NCBI RefSeq assembly: GCF_900188455.1
Contig: NZ_FZOL01000008.1
Coordinates: 178,753 to 242,752 of the forward strand
Reading direction: 5' to 3'
DNA: 64,000 nucleotides
DNA from: Pseudomonas japonica
GTDB taxonomy: Bacteria; Pseudomonadota; Gammaproteobacteria; Pseudomonadales; Pseudomonadaceae
Positions 26,501-33,588 of the stretch are shown here, in pieces (the stretch's first letter is position 1; each line of letters begins with the position of its first letter). The position numbers and the translations under genes are program-made. Below the pieces are notes generated by a model. It saw only the letters and a list, made by a program, of their open reading frames with translations, did no database searches and was not told the DNA's origin.

Positions 26501-28826
26501 CTCCAGCTACACCTACGATGCTTCCGGGCGTCTGCTGACCAGCACACGTGAGGGTGTGGTGCTGCGCAACTCATATGGCCAGGGCAACCTGGCGGCCGCC
26601 GCCAACGGTGCCTGGGTCAAGAGTGGTGCCGCCACCGAGGTCGAGCTCGGCTCCCAGACTGTGGACTTCCTCGGCCGCGTCACCGAACAGTGTGCCGGAG
26701 ACAACACGGTTTCATTCAGCTACAGCGGTGCGTCGACCAAGGGCACACGCACGACACCCGATACCGCACCGACGCCAATGGAGGGTTGCAGCGACATCCT
26801 CGACCCGATCTCCCTCAAGCAAACCCAGCACCTGTCCAGGCAAAACGCGAGCTCATCGCTGGAGTTCAGCCTTGGCGGGCGGGTGATCGGCTTTACCGAC
26901 CTTACCCAAGCAGTCACCACCTACGAGTACGATTTCTTCGATCGCCTTGTCGGGTCCAAGAGTGAACACTGCGTGTGCAGCCGGATCTATGCCGACAATG
27001 GCCTGCTCAGCAGTGAAACCGTCAAGGCGGTGAAAGCCTCCAATCTCGAGATGAAGGTGGAGTACACCTACGACGGGCTCGGGCAGGAGATCAAGCGCAC
27101 CTTCACCTGCACAGGGGTGGAGGTGAGCGTGGAGCGCACCCTGCGTGGGGATGGACGCCTGAGCAAGACCGTTATCAAGGAAAAAGGTACGGAAAAGTTC
27201 GCCGACAGCTACGAATACGACGACTGCCTGCGCCTGAAGAAATGGGTGGAATCCTCCAGCCGGACGGATACCTACAGCTACGACCTGCTCGGCAGCACGG
27301 TCAGCCATGCCAACTCGTCCAGCGGCAAGTCCGACCTGTTCTACTACGTCGATCTCAAACCCGGCATGGTGACCCAGGTGCTCACTCAGAAAACCACCGA
27401 CAAGGTTCCGGACACCGCACCAGGTACGGCAAAAACCTACGACGCCAAGGGCAGCCTGACCATCGACGGAAACCGACGCCTGAGTTACCACGACAACGGC
27501 CAGGTCAATACGTATTCGACCGATGCCGACAAGACCCAATACACGTTCAGCTATGACGGCGAAGGCCGGGTGCGCGGCGGCGGCAACGGCACCCAGACCG
27601 ATATCTATCACTACCGTGGCGAGTGCGTGTATGCCCTGGTCCAATCTGATACCGCCCCGGGCGCGGCCTTCGCCGAGCGCTCGCTGGTGCTGCGCAATGA
27701 AAGCCGCGCCTGCCTGTTGCAGGACGCCAACACCGACAAAAAGGAAAGCCGCTCATTCGAACTGCGCGACGCCAACGGCACGGTCTTCGCCAGCATCGAC
27801 CTGGCCACCAAGGCCATCACCTACTTCCGCTACGAGCCTTATGGCAAGCGGCATTCAGGGGCCAAGGCGGAGAACTGGCTGGGCTTCAAGGGTGAACCGC
27901 TTAACCGCGTGGGCCTGTATCACCTGGGCAATGGCTATCGCCTCTACGACCCGGCCTGGGGGCACTTCCTGTCCCGGGATATCAAGAGCCCGTTCGGTGT
28001 GGGCGGGGCGGCGGGATACGTGTTCGGCAACGCCGATCCGGTCAACCACGCGGACCCCAGCGGGCGCGAGGTCATCGCCCAGTACTCGCGCTGGCTCGGC
28101 ACGGGGATTATCCATAGCACCGCGTTCCGCATCGTGGTCGGTGCGGTGGGTGTGCTGCTGGCGCCATTCACCGCGGGGACATCGATGCTCCTGGCGGTCG
28201 CCACAACGATGCTGGCGGTGCTTTCCTTATCCTTCGACGTGGCCTCGATCATCATCTCGGAAAGCGATCCGGGTCTGTCCCGGACCCTCGAAAGCTGGGG
28301 GCATGCCTTCGGTGTCGCCAGCGCCGCGGCCGGAATTGGCATGGGCCTGAATGGTCTCAGGAGCTTGCCGCGCAACTGGTTCCGCGTTCGTGGCGGGCCG
28401 TCGATACGGTTCCCGGTGAAATGGCCCAAGCTCGCCAACGAGCTGCGCATCTCCCAGGAAGCCCGCAGCAGAGCTTTGACCCAGTTGATCCAGCAGGCAG
28501 ACGAAGCCAAGGCGGCAGGGAGATTCGATGCATTCAAGGTGGCCCACCTGAACAATGACGCTGCCGGGACTGTCGGTGACGTGGTACGGGGCGCGGGCTC
28601 AGGCATCAGCTTCTTGCAGGAAGCGGCTGGCACCGGGCAGAGCCTGTTCAAGGGCAGCATCCGCCAGTTCGATGATTCGCTGCTCGACCTGCTCGGTTAC
28701 ACGCTGGACGCCCACTCGGGGCCCAATGTGCTGATCCAGAAGTTCATGCCGGAAACGGACAGCGAGACCGAAAGCCGGTCGCTGGTCGCCCTGCCGATGC
28801 CAGGCCGGGAAAAGCTGTTCCCCTGA
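20553..28826 (+). CDS. giant RHS/YD-repeat protein with N-terminal module array
   Basis: This is a 2757-residue RHS toxin-like protein. The start at 20553 has GAGGAG ten bases upstream. Residues about 5-1047 hold five units of about 205 residues, each two similar halves with the pattern ER(V/I)xVxV...GxxLExxxFTP...W...INxxSxxIRAG...W(I/L)P. Residues about 1060-1750 are a non-repetitive link. Residues about 1750-2500 are the RHS YD-repeat shell (many YDxxGR/L motifs), closing with YDPAWGHFLSRD and HADPSGRE, the core-associated cleavage region. The last 256 residues are a variable domain with two hydrophobic helices (about 2525-2570) that I cannot assign. No signal peptide, PAAR or VgrG is present, and no immunity gene follows. 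Confidence 0.9.
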   Translation: MANKWTELGDVWSGRDLAEGERVTVNVFDRATQTVLEQTTFVPKAGRLDQYTWVMDLCEQVNAQLKLIRAGIKVGSKLEIKNSGYLNKFWGITDRDVQVITTTARANNWTTDKRVNIDLTEDVTVGATLQLKVHNAKGVLLETVSFKPTAGRNTPGFCGKDFALEINRTSHYVRAGHNSGHQIKAYAEHLANWIWIPFNADFTVSWSVDLSSLKELDEVWSGRDLAEGERVTVNVFDRATQTVLEQTTFVPKAGRLDQYTWVMDLCEQVNAQLKLIRAGIKVGSKLEIKNSGYLNKFWSITDRDVQVITTTARANNWTTDKRVNIDLTEDVTVGATLQLKVHNAKGVLLETVSFKPTAGRNTPGFCGKDFALEINRTSHYVRAGHNSGHQIKAYAEHLANWIWIPFNADFRVSWSIDWSTAVTDHEYGWSIDLSSTWTELGDVRTGRDLTAGERVTVNVFDKATGTVLEQTTFVPTAGRLSQSVWMTDLCRHVNGNLKLIRAGTHDAAGNWDIMLGDRMNKYWTWSLSEIEVVTTVAHIDNWDNVRRSKIDITQTVSRDDVLRVEVRNRFRRLIETIIFTPNALQTDPGGCGHDFAEHINNTSHFVRAGVQSPDNPSLIQPDRAPGSNFIWLPANSNYGVSWTIDKVKEACKISADRDAQEGERITFFAFDNSANLLLDHIVLTARASANTLAKDRWPDALAKLINASSVHASATATAISEKYANLRLFTTALHLDNWVDDNKITATEVLTAADRIVVKVASMTGKNFCEALTFTPDPARLAATQWAKDLATYINENSLYLKAGVKDTTKKTIVPAEHASNNVLWLPKKSFLTVTCEKTQLKELAPISLQHDLTVNEKSHVYVMDNASDVILREITFTPVAGRTGRFSEARDFAAAIDKATELVVAGEKVGDAVPKPTSSSYLNKIWGCASNVRAFHTLPSLGNWDQGSVIGDHNLVENERVVVNVKSQNTGRILETLSFTPKANRLALGLWPKDCAEEINKTSKFIRAGRENTEKDLIEPFQEENKNLLWTPKGSMLEIEMQTLVPMSEPQPGMSSETMQVFEQCMESRKHVTVDARTGEGVLRIPLAELFADDSLKNPLAINLSYEKSNGIHVQVGNFLNRVKLVAGNDGTAALITLRDGRVVSVSHGSVSMNGGDFTVRPFTEEIVSELGGPQTVRAGYVVSYKDGGRDTFRFRIQTADEYQVNWTQYMLPSGLCLDLKYNFFGLEQVSKGERVLLQVDWHSFEELKGSGMWRLPKTIVIFPDSTTEKRTFTFVKASCNGQQTSLNGDGFATSGKIAYLIKRDAAGNLTSFEAEHQHPFEKVTDKAMHRETLEYAPDNRVTRHTLAPGAGMDDLVHDYAYSGTTTTLVGYYKSATPRTTLLRHYNFHNEQSCTERYGSDAVPLCKQRIHSLDTRNKWVVSQNRTWEGDVLVDQQTLALDGIGNPIRRTNNDEITQWTYYNNYQQFRVTETETHVEDWSFFACLFKVIDYANPLGAVFALGSYSGMTWGTRLDTTVEMLPAVNDYAKKAFDLPVAIVHCGSDRPFSGDVESELVSRRIGGQEVPQRLTFFGYGNFDGHIRAKQKLTILQPDCSSVDVTTEQLAVATNAAAPLVKSLKTQISAANAQEKSGYEEMLKDLNKSVEEQSKANSQGFRLNSRKSTGMTLETYDYHIDKTKPGYGMVACCKNSFVDDKGASDTISTTIRYAYSLDPSDSDKLILETTVTDNVSKKAVTTRQTRSRLTGRLLESTDSEGCKTVRSYDPLGNLLSETVSLDTVDMRKTTCTLARNLVWQYDMEERKVFTRVERDAIGRRISQAAKLPGGTKYVETHRWNYDNLGRMASLVETDYNASSEKLAARETQWSYDASGIITTTLLLKDNTGKELNKVIRKRTPGARGECVTQGKFSIDRQFDAGKNLITEQYSLTGGEGCKIERSMSPEGLMQSVRYIRVESANKETEQDKLDFTYDKYAQLTEVAPRTGAASSYTYDASGRLLTSTREGVVLRNSYGQGNLAAAANGAWVKSGAATEVELGSQTVDFLGRVTEQCAGDNTVSFSYSGASTKGTRTTPDTAPTPMEGCSDILDPISLKQTQHLSRQNASSSLEFSLGGRVIGFTDLTQAVTTYEYDFFDRLVGSKSEHCVCSRIYADNGLLSSETVKAVKASNLEMKVEYTYDGLGQEIKRTFTCTGVEVSVERTLRGDGRLSKTVIKEKGTEKFADSYEYDDCLRLKKWVESSSRTDTYSYDLLGSTVSHANSSSGKSDLFYYVDLKPGMVTQVLTQKTTDKVPDTAPGTAKTYDAKGSLTIDGNRRLSYHDNGQVNTYSTDADKTQYTFSYDGEGRVRGGGNGTQTDIYHYRGECVYALVQSDTAPGAAFAERSLVLRNESRACLLQDANTDKKESRSFELRDANGTVFASIDLATKAITYFRYEPYGKRHSGAKAENWLGFKGEPLNRVGLYHLGNGYRLYDPAWGHFLSRDIKSPFGVGGAAGYVFGNADPVNHADPSGREVIAQYSRWLGTGIIHSTAFRIVVGAVGVLLAPFTAGTSMLLAVATTMLAVLSLSFDVASIIISESDPGLSRTLESWGHAFGVASAAAGIGMGLNGLRSLPRNWFRVRGGPSIRFPVKWPKLANELRISQEARSRALTQLIQQADEAKAAGRFDAFKVAHLNNDAAGTVGDVVRGAGSGISFLQEAAGTGQSLFKGSIRQFDDSLLDLLGYTLDAHSGPNVLIQKFMPETDSETESRSLVALPMPGREKLFP
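20586..21783 (+). repeat. 574-bp tandem duplication inside the RHS gene
   Basis: The segments 20586-21159 and 21210-21783 are offset by exactly 624 bp (208 codons) and differ at only about seven bases by my reading, nearly all silent. Units three to five of the same array are strongly diverged, so this pair is a recent duplication or gene conversion. Confidence 0.93.
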
Positions 28827-28840
28827 CCTGGCGTGAAACG

Positions 28841-29296
28841 ACAGGCCTCATCGCTGCACGGGTATCTGCACAGCTTCGAAGGCTTGTCGGGGGACCGCAT
28901 CAAGGCCGCAAGGGGCCTGTCTTGAGTCTTGCAGCGCCCTCCAGATCGAGCGCCGCCCGCGCGGCGCATCGCGGATGAATCCGCTCCCACATCTATTGCA
29001 ACGTGCCATGGCCTGTGAGAATTGAGTTGTCAGCCTTTGTCTTTCGGCGATGTATCGCGGGGAGGCTGTCGGGTTCGACTCGGTATCGAGTCGAACCAAC
29101 AAGGCGGACAACCATGGCCTGTCAGGCATAGGCACGTTGCAACAAATGTGGGAGCGGATTCATCCGCGATGCGCCGCGCGGGCGGCGCTCGATCTTCAGA
29201 GCGCTGCAAGACTCAAGACAGGCACCTGGCGGCCTTGATGCGCTTTCCGCCAGGTTTTCAGAGATGTGTAGATACCCATGCAGCGATAAGGCCTGT
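28841..29296. repeat. 456-bp compound REP palindrome
   Basis: The two halves are imperfect reverse complements from ACAGGCCT at 28841 to AGGCCTGT ending near 29296. Each includes GTGGGAGCGGATTCATCCGCG and a CGCCGCGCGGGCGGCGC core. A perfect hairpin (GGTTCGACTC-GGTATC-GAGTCGAACC, 29072-29097) lies near the centre. It fills the gap after the giant RHS gene. I see no gene in 28827-29530. Confidence 0.85.
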
Positions 29297-29372
29297 TCAT
29301 TCGCGACAAGCCCCCAAACCAGAAACGGATCGCCGAGTGATGGCCGGTCGCACCCTCCTCTTGCCAAAATCT

Positions 29373-29398
29373 TGGAATACCATAATATGATATCCCGT
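29373..29398. promoter_or_regulatory. Degenerate copy of the GntR-type operator
   Basis: TTGGAATACCAT (29373-29384) matches ATGGTATACCAT at ten of twelve positions and continues with AAT as in the 18-bp site at 19178. A second half-like ATGATATCC follows at once. It lies about 150 bp before the importer operon. The similarity is clear by eye, but function is inferred. Confidence 0.5.
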
Positions 29399-29530
29399 AG
29401 ACCTTAAAACTGCCCGGCCGTTTCCTACACTCAGATCCGGCCACCGACACTGTTTCAAAGCTGCTCCCCGAACATGATTGGCGGGCGACAGAAGCCCGCC
29501 TCGAATAACAAAAGCAACGAGGGCGTAACC

Positions 29531-30556
29531 ATGCTGTTGAGCAAACGTGTAACCGCAGTGCTGTCCGCCAGCCTGTTGACCCTGGCCTGCCAGGCCACCC
29601 AGGCCGCCGACAGCCTGAACTTCGTCAGTTGGGGCGGTACCACCCAGGACGCCCAGAAACAGGCATGGGCCGATACCTTCAGCAAGAGCAGCGAGATCAA
29701 GGTCGTGCAGGACGGCCCGACCGACTACGGCAAACTCAAGGCCATGGTCGAAAGCGGCAACGTGCAGTGGGATGTGGTCGACGTCGAAGCCGACTTCGCC
29801 CTGCGCGCCGCCAGCGAAGGTCTGCTCGAGCCCCTCGACTTCAACACCATCAAGCGCGATCGCATCGACCCGCGTTTCGTCTCCGACCATGGCGTCGGTT
29901 CGTTCTTCTTCTCCTTCGTCCTCGGCTTCAACGAGGGCAAGCTGGGCGGCAACAAGCCGCAGGACTGGAGCGCGCTGTTCGACACCAAGAGCTACCCCGG
30001 CAAGCGTGCCCTGTACAAATGGCCGAGCCCCGGCGTGCTGGAACTGGCCCTGCTGGCCGACGGCGTACCCGCCGACAAGCTCTATCCGCTGGACCTGGAC
30101 CGCGCCTTCAAGAAACTCGACACCATCAAGAAGGACATCGTCTGGTGGGGCGGCGGCGCCCAGTCCCAGCAACTGCTGGCCTCCGGCGAGGCGACCCTCG
30201 GCCAGTTCTGGAACGGCCGGGTCTACGCCCTGCAGCAGGACGGCGCACCGGTCGGCGTGAGCTGGAAGCAGAACCTGGTCATGGCCGACTTCCTGGTGAT
30301 CCCGAAAGGCGCGAAGAACAAGGACGCGGCCATGAAGTTCCTGGCCAATGCCAGCAGCGCAAAAGGCCAGGCCGACTTCGCCAACCTCACCGCCTACGCC
30401 CCGGTCAACCTGGACAGCATCGGCCAGCTCAAGTCCGACCTCGCGCCGAACCTGCCGACCGCCTACGCTCAGGATCAGGTCACCCTGGACTTCGCCTACT
30501 GGGCGAAGAACGGTCCAGCCATCGCCACCCGCTGGAATGAGTGGCTGGTCAAATGA
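29531..30556 (+). CDS. ABC transporter substrate-binding protein (polyamine type)
   Basis: This is a 341-residue periplasmic solute-binding protein of the PotD/PotF type. It has an N-terminal signal peptide (MLLSKRVTAVLSASLLTLA, cut after QAA), a mature start DSLNFVSWGGTTQDA, and later WGGGAQSQQLLASGE and WNGRVYALQQ blocks typical of family 1 binding proteins. The start at 29531 follows GAGGGCG. It begins a four-gene operon with two permeases and an ATPase. The ligand is not certain: polyamine-type systems also carry other small amines, amino-acid derivatives and N-heterocycles. The GntR-type site upstream ties it to the catabolic cluster at 1-6.9 kb. Confidence 0.92.
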   Translation: MLLSKRVTAVLSASLLTLACQATQAADSLNFVSWGGTTQDAQKQAWADTFSKSSEIKVVQDGPTDYGKLKAMVESGNVQWDVVDVEADFALRAASEGLLEPLDFNTIKRDRIDPRFVSDHGVGSFFFSFVLGFNEGKLGGNKPQDWSALFDTKSYPGKRALYKWPSPGVLELALLADGVPADKLYPLDLDRAFKKLDTIKKDIVWWGGGAQSQQLLASGEATLGQFWNGRVYALQQDGAPVGVSWKQNLVMADFLVIPKGAKNKDAAMKFLANASSAKGQADFANLTAYAPVNLDSIGQLKSDLAPNLPTAYAQDQVTLDFAYWAKNGPAIATRWNEWLVK

Positions 30557-30621
30557 AAGTCGCCATCAACGCCTTGCATAACGCGACCGGTGCCGGCGGC
30601 ACCGGCGCCAAGGGAGCGACC

Positions 30622-31470
30622 ATGCCGTCCACGCCCCCGCTGCGCCAACGCTGGCGCGGCAGCCGCAACCTGCTGCCGGCCCTGCTGTTCCTCGGCCTGT
30701 TCTTCTTCGCACCGCTGATCGGCCTGCTCCTGCGCGGTGTGCTGGAACCGGTGCCGGGGCTGGGCAACTACGAGCAGTTGTTCGCCAACTCGGCCTACGC
30801 CCGGGTGCTGTTCAACACCTTCTCGGTGGCCGGCCTGGTCACCCTGATCAGCGTGCTGCTCGGCTTTCCCCTGGCCTGGGCGATCACCCTGGTGCCACGC
30901 GGCTGGGGCCGCTGGCTGCTGAACATCGTCCTGCTGTCGATGTGGACCAGCCTGCTCGCCCGCACCTACTCCTGGCTGGTGCTGCTGCAGGCCTCCGGGG
31001 TGATCAACAAGGCGTTGATGGCACTGGGCATCATCGATGTCCCGCTGGAGATGGTGCACAACCTCACCGGCGTGGTGATCGGCATGAGCTACATCATGAT
31101 CCCGTTCATCGTCCTGCCGCTGCAGGCGACCATGCAGGCCATCGACCCGATGGTCCTGCAGGCCGGCTCGATCTGCGGCGCCAGCCCCTGGACCAACTTC
31201 TTCAAGGTGTTCCTGCCGCTGTGCCGCTCGGGCCTGTTCTCCGGGGCCTTGATGGTCTTCGTCATGTCCCTGGGCTACTACGTGACCCCGGCCCTGCTCG
31301 GTGGCGCGCAGAACATGATGCTGCCGGAATTCATCGTCCAGCAGGTGCAGTCGTTCCTCAACTGGGGCCTGGCCAGCGCCGCCGCGGCGTTGCTGATCCT
31401 GATCACCCTGGTGCTGTTCTACTTCTATCTGAAGCTGCAACCGGAATCCCCGGTTGGCAACGCGAGGTAA
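30622..31470 (+). CDS. ABC transporter permease (PotB-like)
   Basis: This 282-residue inner-membrane permease has about six transmembrane helices, starting LLPALLFLGLFFFAPLIGLL. It has the cytoplasmic EAA loop GASPWTNFFKVFLPLCRSG that docks on the ATPase. I chose the ATG at 30622 because AGGGAG precedes it by five bases. An alternative ATG at 30553 overlaps the stop of the binding protein (ATGA) and would add 23 residues of low-complexity sequence. It forms the channel with the second permease, seven bases downstream. Confidence 0.9.
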   Translation: MPSTPPLRQRWRGSRNLLPALLFLGLFFFAPLIGLLLRGVLEPVPGLGNYEQLFANSAYARVLFNTFSVAGLVTLISVLLGFPLAWAITLVPRGWGRWLLNIVLLSMWTSLLARTYSWLVLLQASGVINKALMALGIIDVPLEMVHNLTGVVIGMSYIMIPFIVLPLQATMQAIDPMVLQAGSICGASPWTNFFKVFLPLCRSGLFSGALMVFVMSLGYYVTPALLGGAQNMMLPEFIVQQVQSFLNWGLASAAAALLILITLVLFYFYLKLQPESPVGNAR

Positions 31471-31476
31471 GCGACC

Positions 31477-32286
31477 ATGCTCCTGACCCCCAATGCCATG
31501 AGCCGGCGCCTGCGCTTCGGGCTTTACACCACTACCGGGCTGATCGCGCTGTTCCTGCTGCTGCCGATCGTGTTCATCGTCCTGCTGTCGTTCGGCTCGT
31601 CGCAGTGGCTGGTGTTCCCGCCGCCGGGCTGGACCCTGAAGTGGTACACGCAGTTCTTCTCCAACGCCGAATGGATGGACGCGGCCCTGGCCAGCCTCAA
31701 GGTGGCGGTGCTGACCACCGTGTGCGCCGTGGCCCTGGGCCTGCCCACCGCCTTCGCCCTGGTGCGCGGGCGCTTCCCTGGCCGCGAGATGCTCTATGGC
31801 CTGTTCACCCTGCCGATGATCGTGCCGCTGGTGATCATCGCCGTGGCGGTGTACGCGCTGTTTCTCAAACTGGGCTACACCGGCACGCTGTTTTCCTTCG
31901 TGGTCAGCCACGTGATCGTCGCCCTGCCCTTCACCATCATCTCGATCATCAACTCGCTGAAGCTGTTCGACCAGTCGATCGAGGATGCCGCGGTGATCTG
32001 CGGCGCCTCGCGCCTGCAGGCGGTGTTCAAGGTGACCTTCCCGGCGATCCGCCCGGGGATGATCGCCGGCGCCCTGTTCGCCTTTCTCGTCTCGTGGGAC
32101 GAAGTGGTGCTCAGCGTGATGATGGCCAGCCCGACCCTGCAGACCCTCCCCGTGAAAATGTGGACCACCCTGCGCCAGGACCTGACGCCCGTGATCGCCG
32201 TCGCCTCGACGCTGCTGATCGGCCTGTCGGTACTGGTCATGGTGATCGCCGCCGCTCTGCGCCGGCGCAACGAAGTCAGCGCCTGA
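31477..32286 (+). CDS. ABC transporter permease (PotC-like)
   Basis: This 269-residue second permease of the importer has six predicted membrane helices, from TTGLIALFLLLPIVFIVLL to the last near LLIGLSVLVMVIAAAL. The EAA motif is CGASRLQAVFKVTFPAIRPG. GAGGTAAG precedes the start by a few bases, and the gene follows the first permease by six bases. With the other permease it forms the heterodimeric membrane channel of a polyamine/opine-type importer. Confidence 0.93.
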   Translation: MLLTPNAMSRRLRFGLYTTTGLIALFLLLPIVFIVLLSFGSSQWLVFPPPGWTLKWYTQFFSNAEWMDAALASLKVAVLTTVCAVALGLPTAFALVRGRFPGREMLYGLFTLPMIVPLVIIAVAVYALFLKLGYTGTLFSFVVSHVIVALPFTIISIINSLKLFDQSIEDAAVICGASRLQAVFKVTFPAIRPGMIAGALFAFLVSWDEVVLSVMMASPTLQTLPVKMWTTLRQDLTPVIAVASTLLIGLSVLVMVIAAALRRRNEVSA

Positions 32287-32305
32287 GCGCCTGGAGAGAA
32301 TAGAC

Positions 32306-33454
32306 ATGAGTGCAGTGATCAAAGATGCCGCCCAGGCCAAGACCCTCGTCAGCCTGCGCAACCTGAACAAGCACTACGGCGACTTCGCCGCGGTGGACAA
32401 CATCGACCTGGAGATCCAGGACGGCGAATTCCTCACCTTCCTCGGCTCCAGCGGCTCGGGCAAGAGCACCACCCTGTCGATGCTGGCCGGCTTCGAGACG
32501 CCGAGCAGCGGCGAAATCCTGGTCAATGGCCAGTCGCTGGTCAACGTACCGCCGCACAAACGCGACATTGGCATGGTGTTCCAGCGCTATTCGCTGTTCC
32601 CGCACCTCTCGGTACGCGACAACATCGCCTTCCCCCTGGCCATCCGCAAGCGCAGCGCCGCCGAGCGCGACAAGCAGGTGGACGCCATGCTCAAGCTGGT
32701 GCAACTGGACAAGTTCGCCCATCGCCGCCCGGCGCAACTGTCCGGCGGCCAGCAGCAACGCGTGGCCATCGCCCGGGCGCTGGTCTACGAACCGCGCATC
32801 CTGCTGATGGACGAACCGCTCGGCGCGCTGGACAAGAAACTGCGCGAAGACCTGCAGGACGAACTGCGCCAACTGCACCGCCGGCTGGGCATCACCATCG
32901 TCTACGTGACCCACGACCAGGAAGAGGCCATGCGCCTGTCGCAGCGCATCGCCATTTTCAGCCACGGCAAGATCGTCGGCCTGGGCACCGGCTACGACCT
33001 GTACCAGAACCCGCCGAATGCCTTCGTCGCCTCGTTCCTCGGCAACTCCAACTTCCTGCGGGTGCAGGCCCAGGGCAATGGCGTGGCCAGTTTCGAGGGC
33101 CAGGCGGTGGCCATGCGCCTGACGCCGGGCCTGAACAAGGGCCAGGATGCGCTGCTGATGGTGCGCCCGGAGAAGGCCCTGGCCCTGAGCCGCGAGCAGG
33201 CCGCGCTGGAAGCGTTGCCAGCGGGCTGGAACGAGGTGACGGCGAAGGTCTGCGAGGTGCTGTTCCTCGGTGAAAGCCAGACCTGCAGCGTGATCACCGC
33301 CGGTGGTACGGCCATGACCGTGAAAGCCTTGTCGGCGGCGGGCATGTCGATGAAGCCGGGGGATGAGGTGAAGGTGCGCTGGGCGGTGGCGGATGCCTGT
33401 GTATATACCGAGTGGCAGGAGAGCGATCTGAGCAAGGCGGCCGGGGCGCATTGA
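32306..33454 (+). CDS. ABC transporter ATP-binding protein (PotA-like)
   Basis: This is a 382-residue ATPase of the polyamine/CUT importer class. It has Walker A GSSGSGKST, a Q-loop in VFQRYSLFPHLSV, signature LSGGQQQR, Walker B ILLMDEPLGALD and an H-loop in YVTHDQEEA. The C-terminal 130 residues form the TOBE/regulatory domain (VRPEKALALSREQA and later WAVADACVYTEWQ). It energises the two permeases just upstream and completes the operon. A TccC-like toxin gene begins 134 bp downstream on the same strand, apparently unrelated in function. Confidence 0.95.
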   Translation: MSAVIKDAAQAKTLVSLRNLNKHYGDFAAVDNIDLEIQDGEFLTFLGSSGSGKSTTLSMLAGFETPSSGEILVNGQSLVNVPPHKRDIGMVFQRYSLFPHLSVRDNIAFPLAIRKRSAAERDKQVDAMLKLVQLDKFAHRRPAQLSGGQQQRVAIARALVYEPRILLMDEPLGALDKKLREDLQDELRQLHRRLGITIVYVTHDQEEAMRLSQRIAIFSHGKIVGLGTGYDLYQNPPNAFVASFLGNSNFLRVQAQGNGVASFEGQAVAMRLTPGLNKGQDALLMVRPEKALALSREQAALEALPAGWNEVTAKVCEVLFLGESQTCSVITAGGTAMTVKALSAAGMSMKPGDEVKVRWAVADACVYTEWQESDLSKAAGAH

Positions 33455-33588
33455 TCGACCCGGCACAATCCGCACCTGGAATCATGCGGCGGCGCCAAGG
33501 CCGGTAATTGCAAATCGGTCTATCGAACGTTAGCGGCTCCTGAGGCGAGGGGCTTCACTGGAATGGAAGCCTCCCGCAGGACACCGAC

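Noticed and set aside
28841..29296. The large palindrome considered as an insertion sequence or attachment site
   Set aside because: It carries no transposase gene and its cores match Pseudomonas REP sequences; target duplications are not visible.
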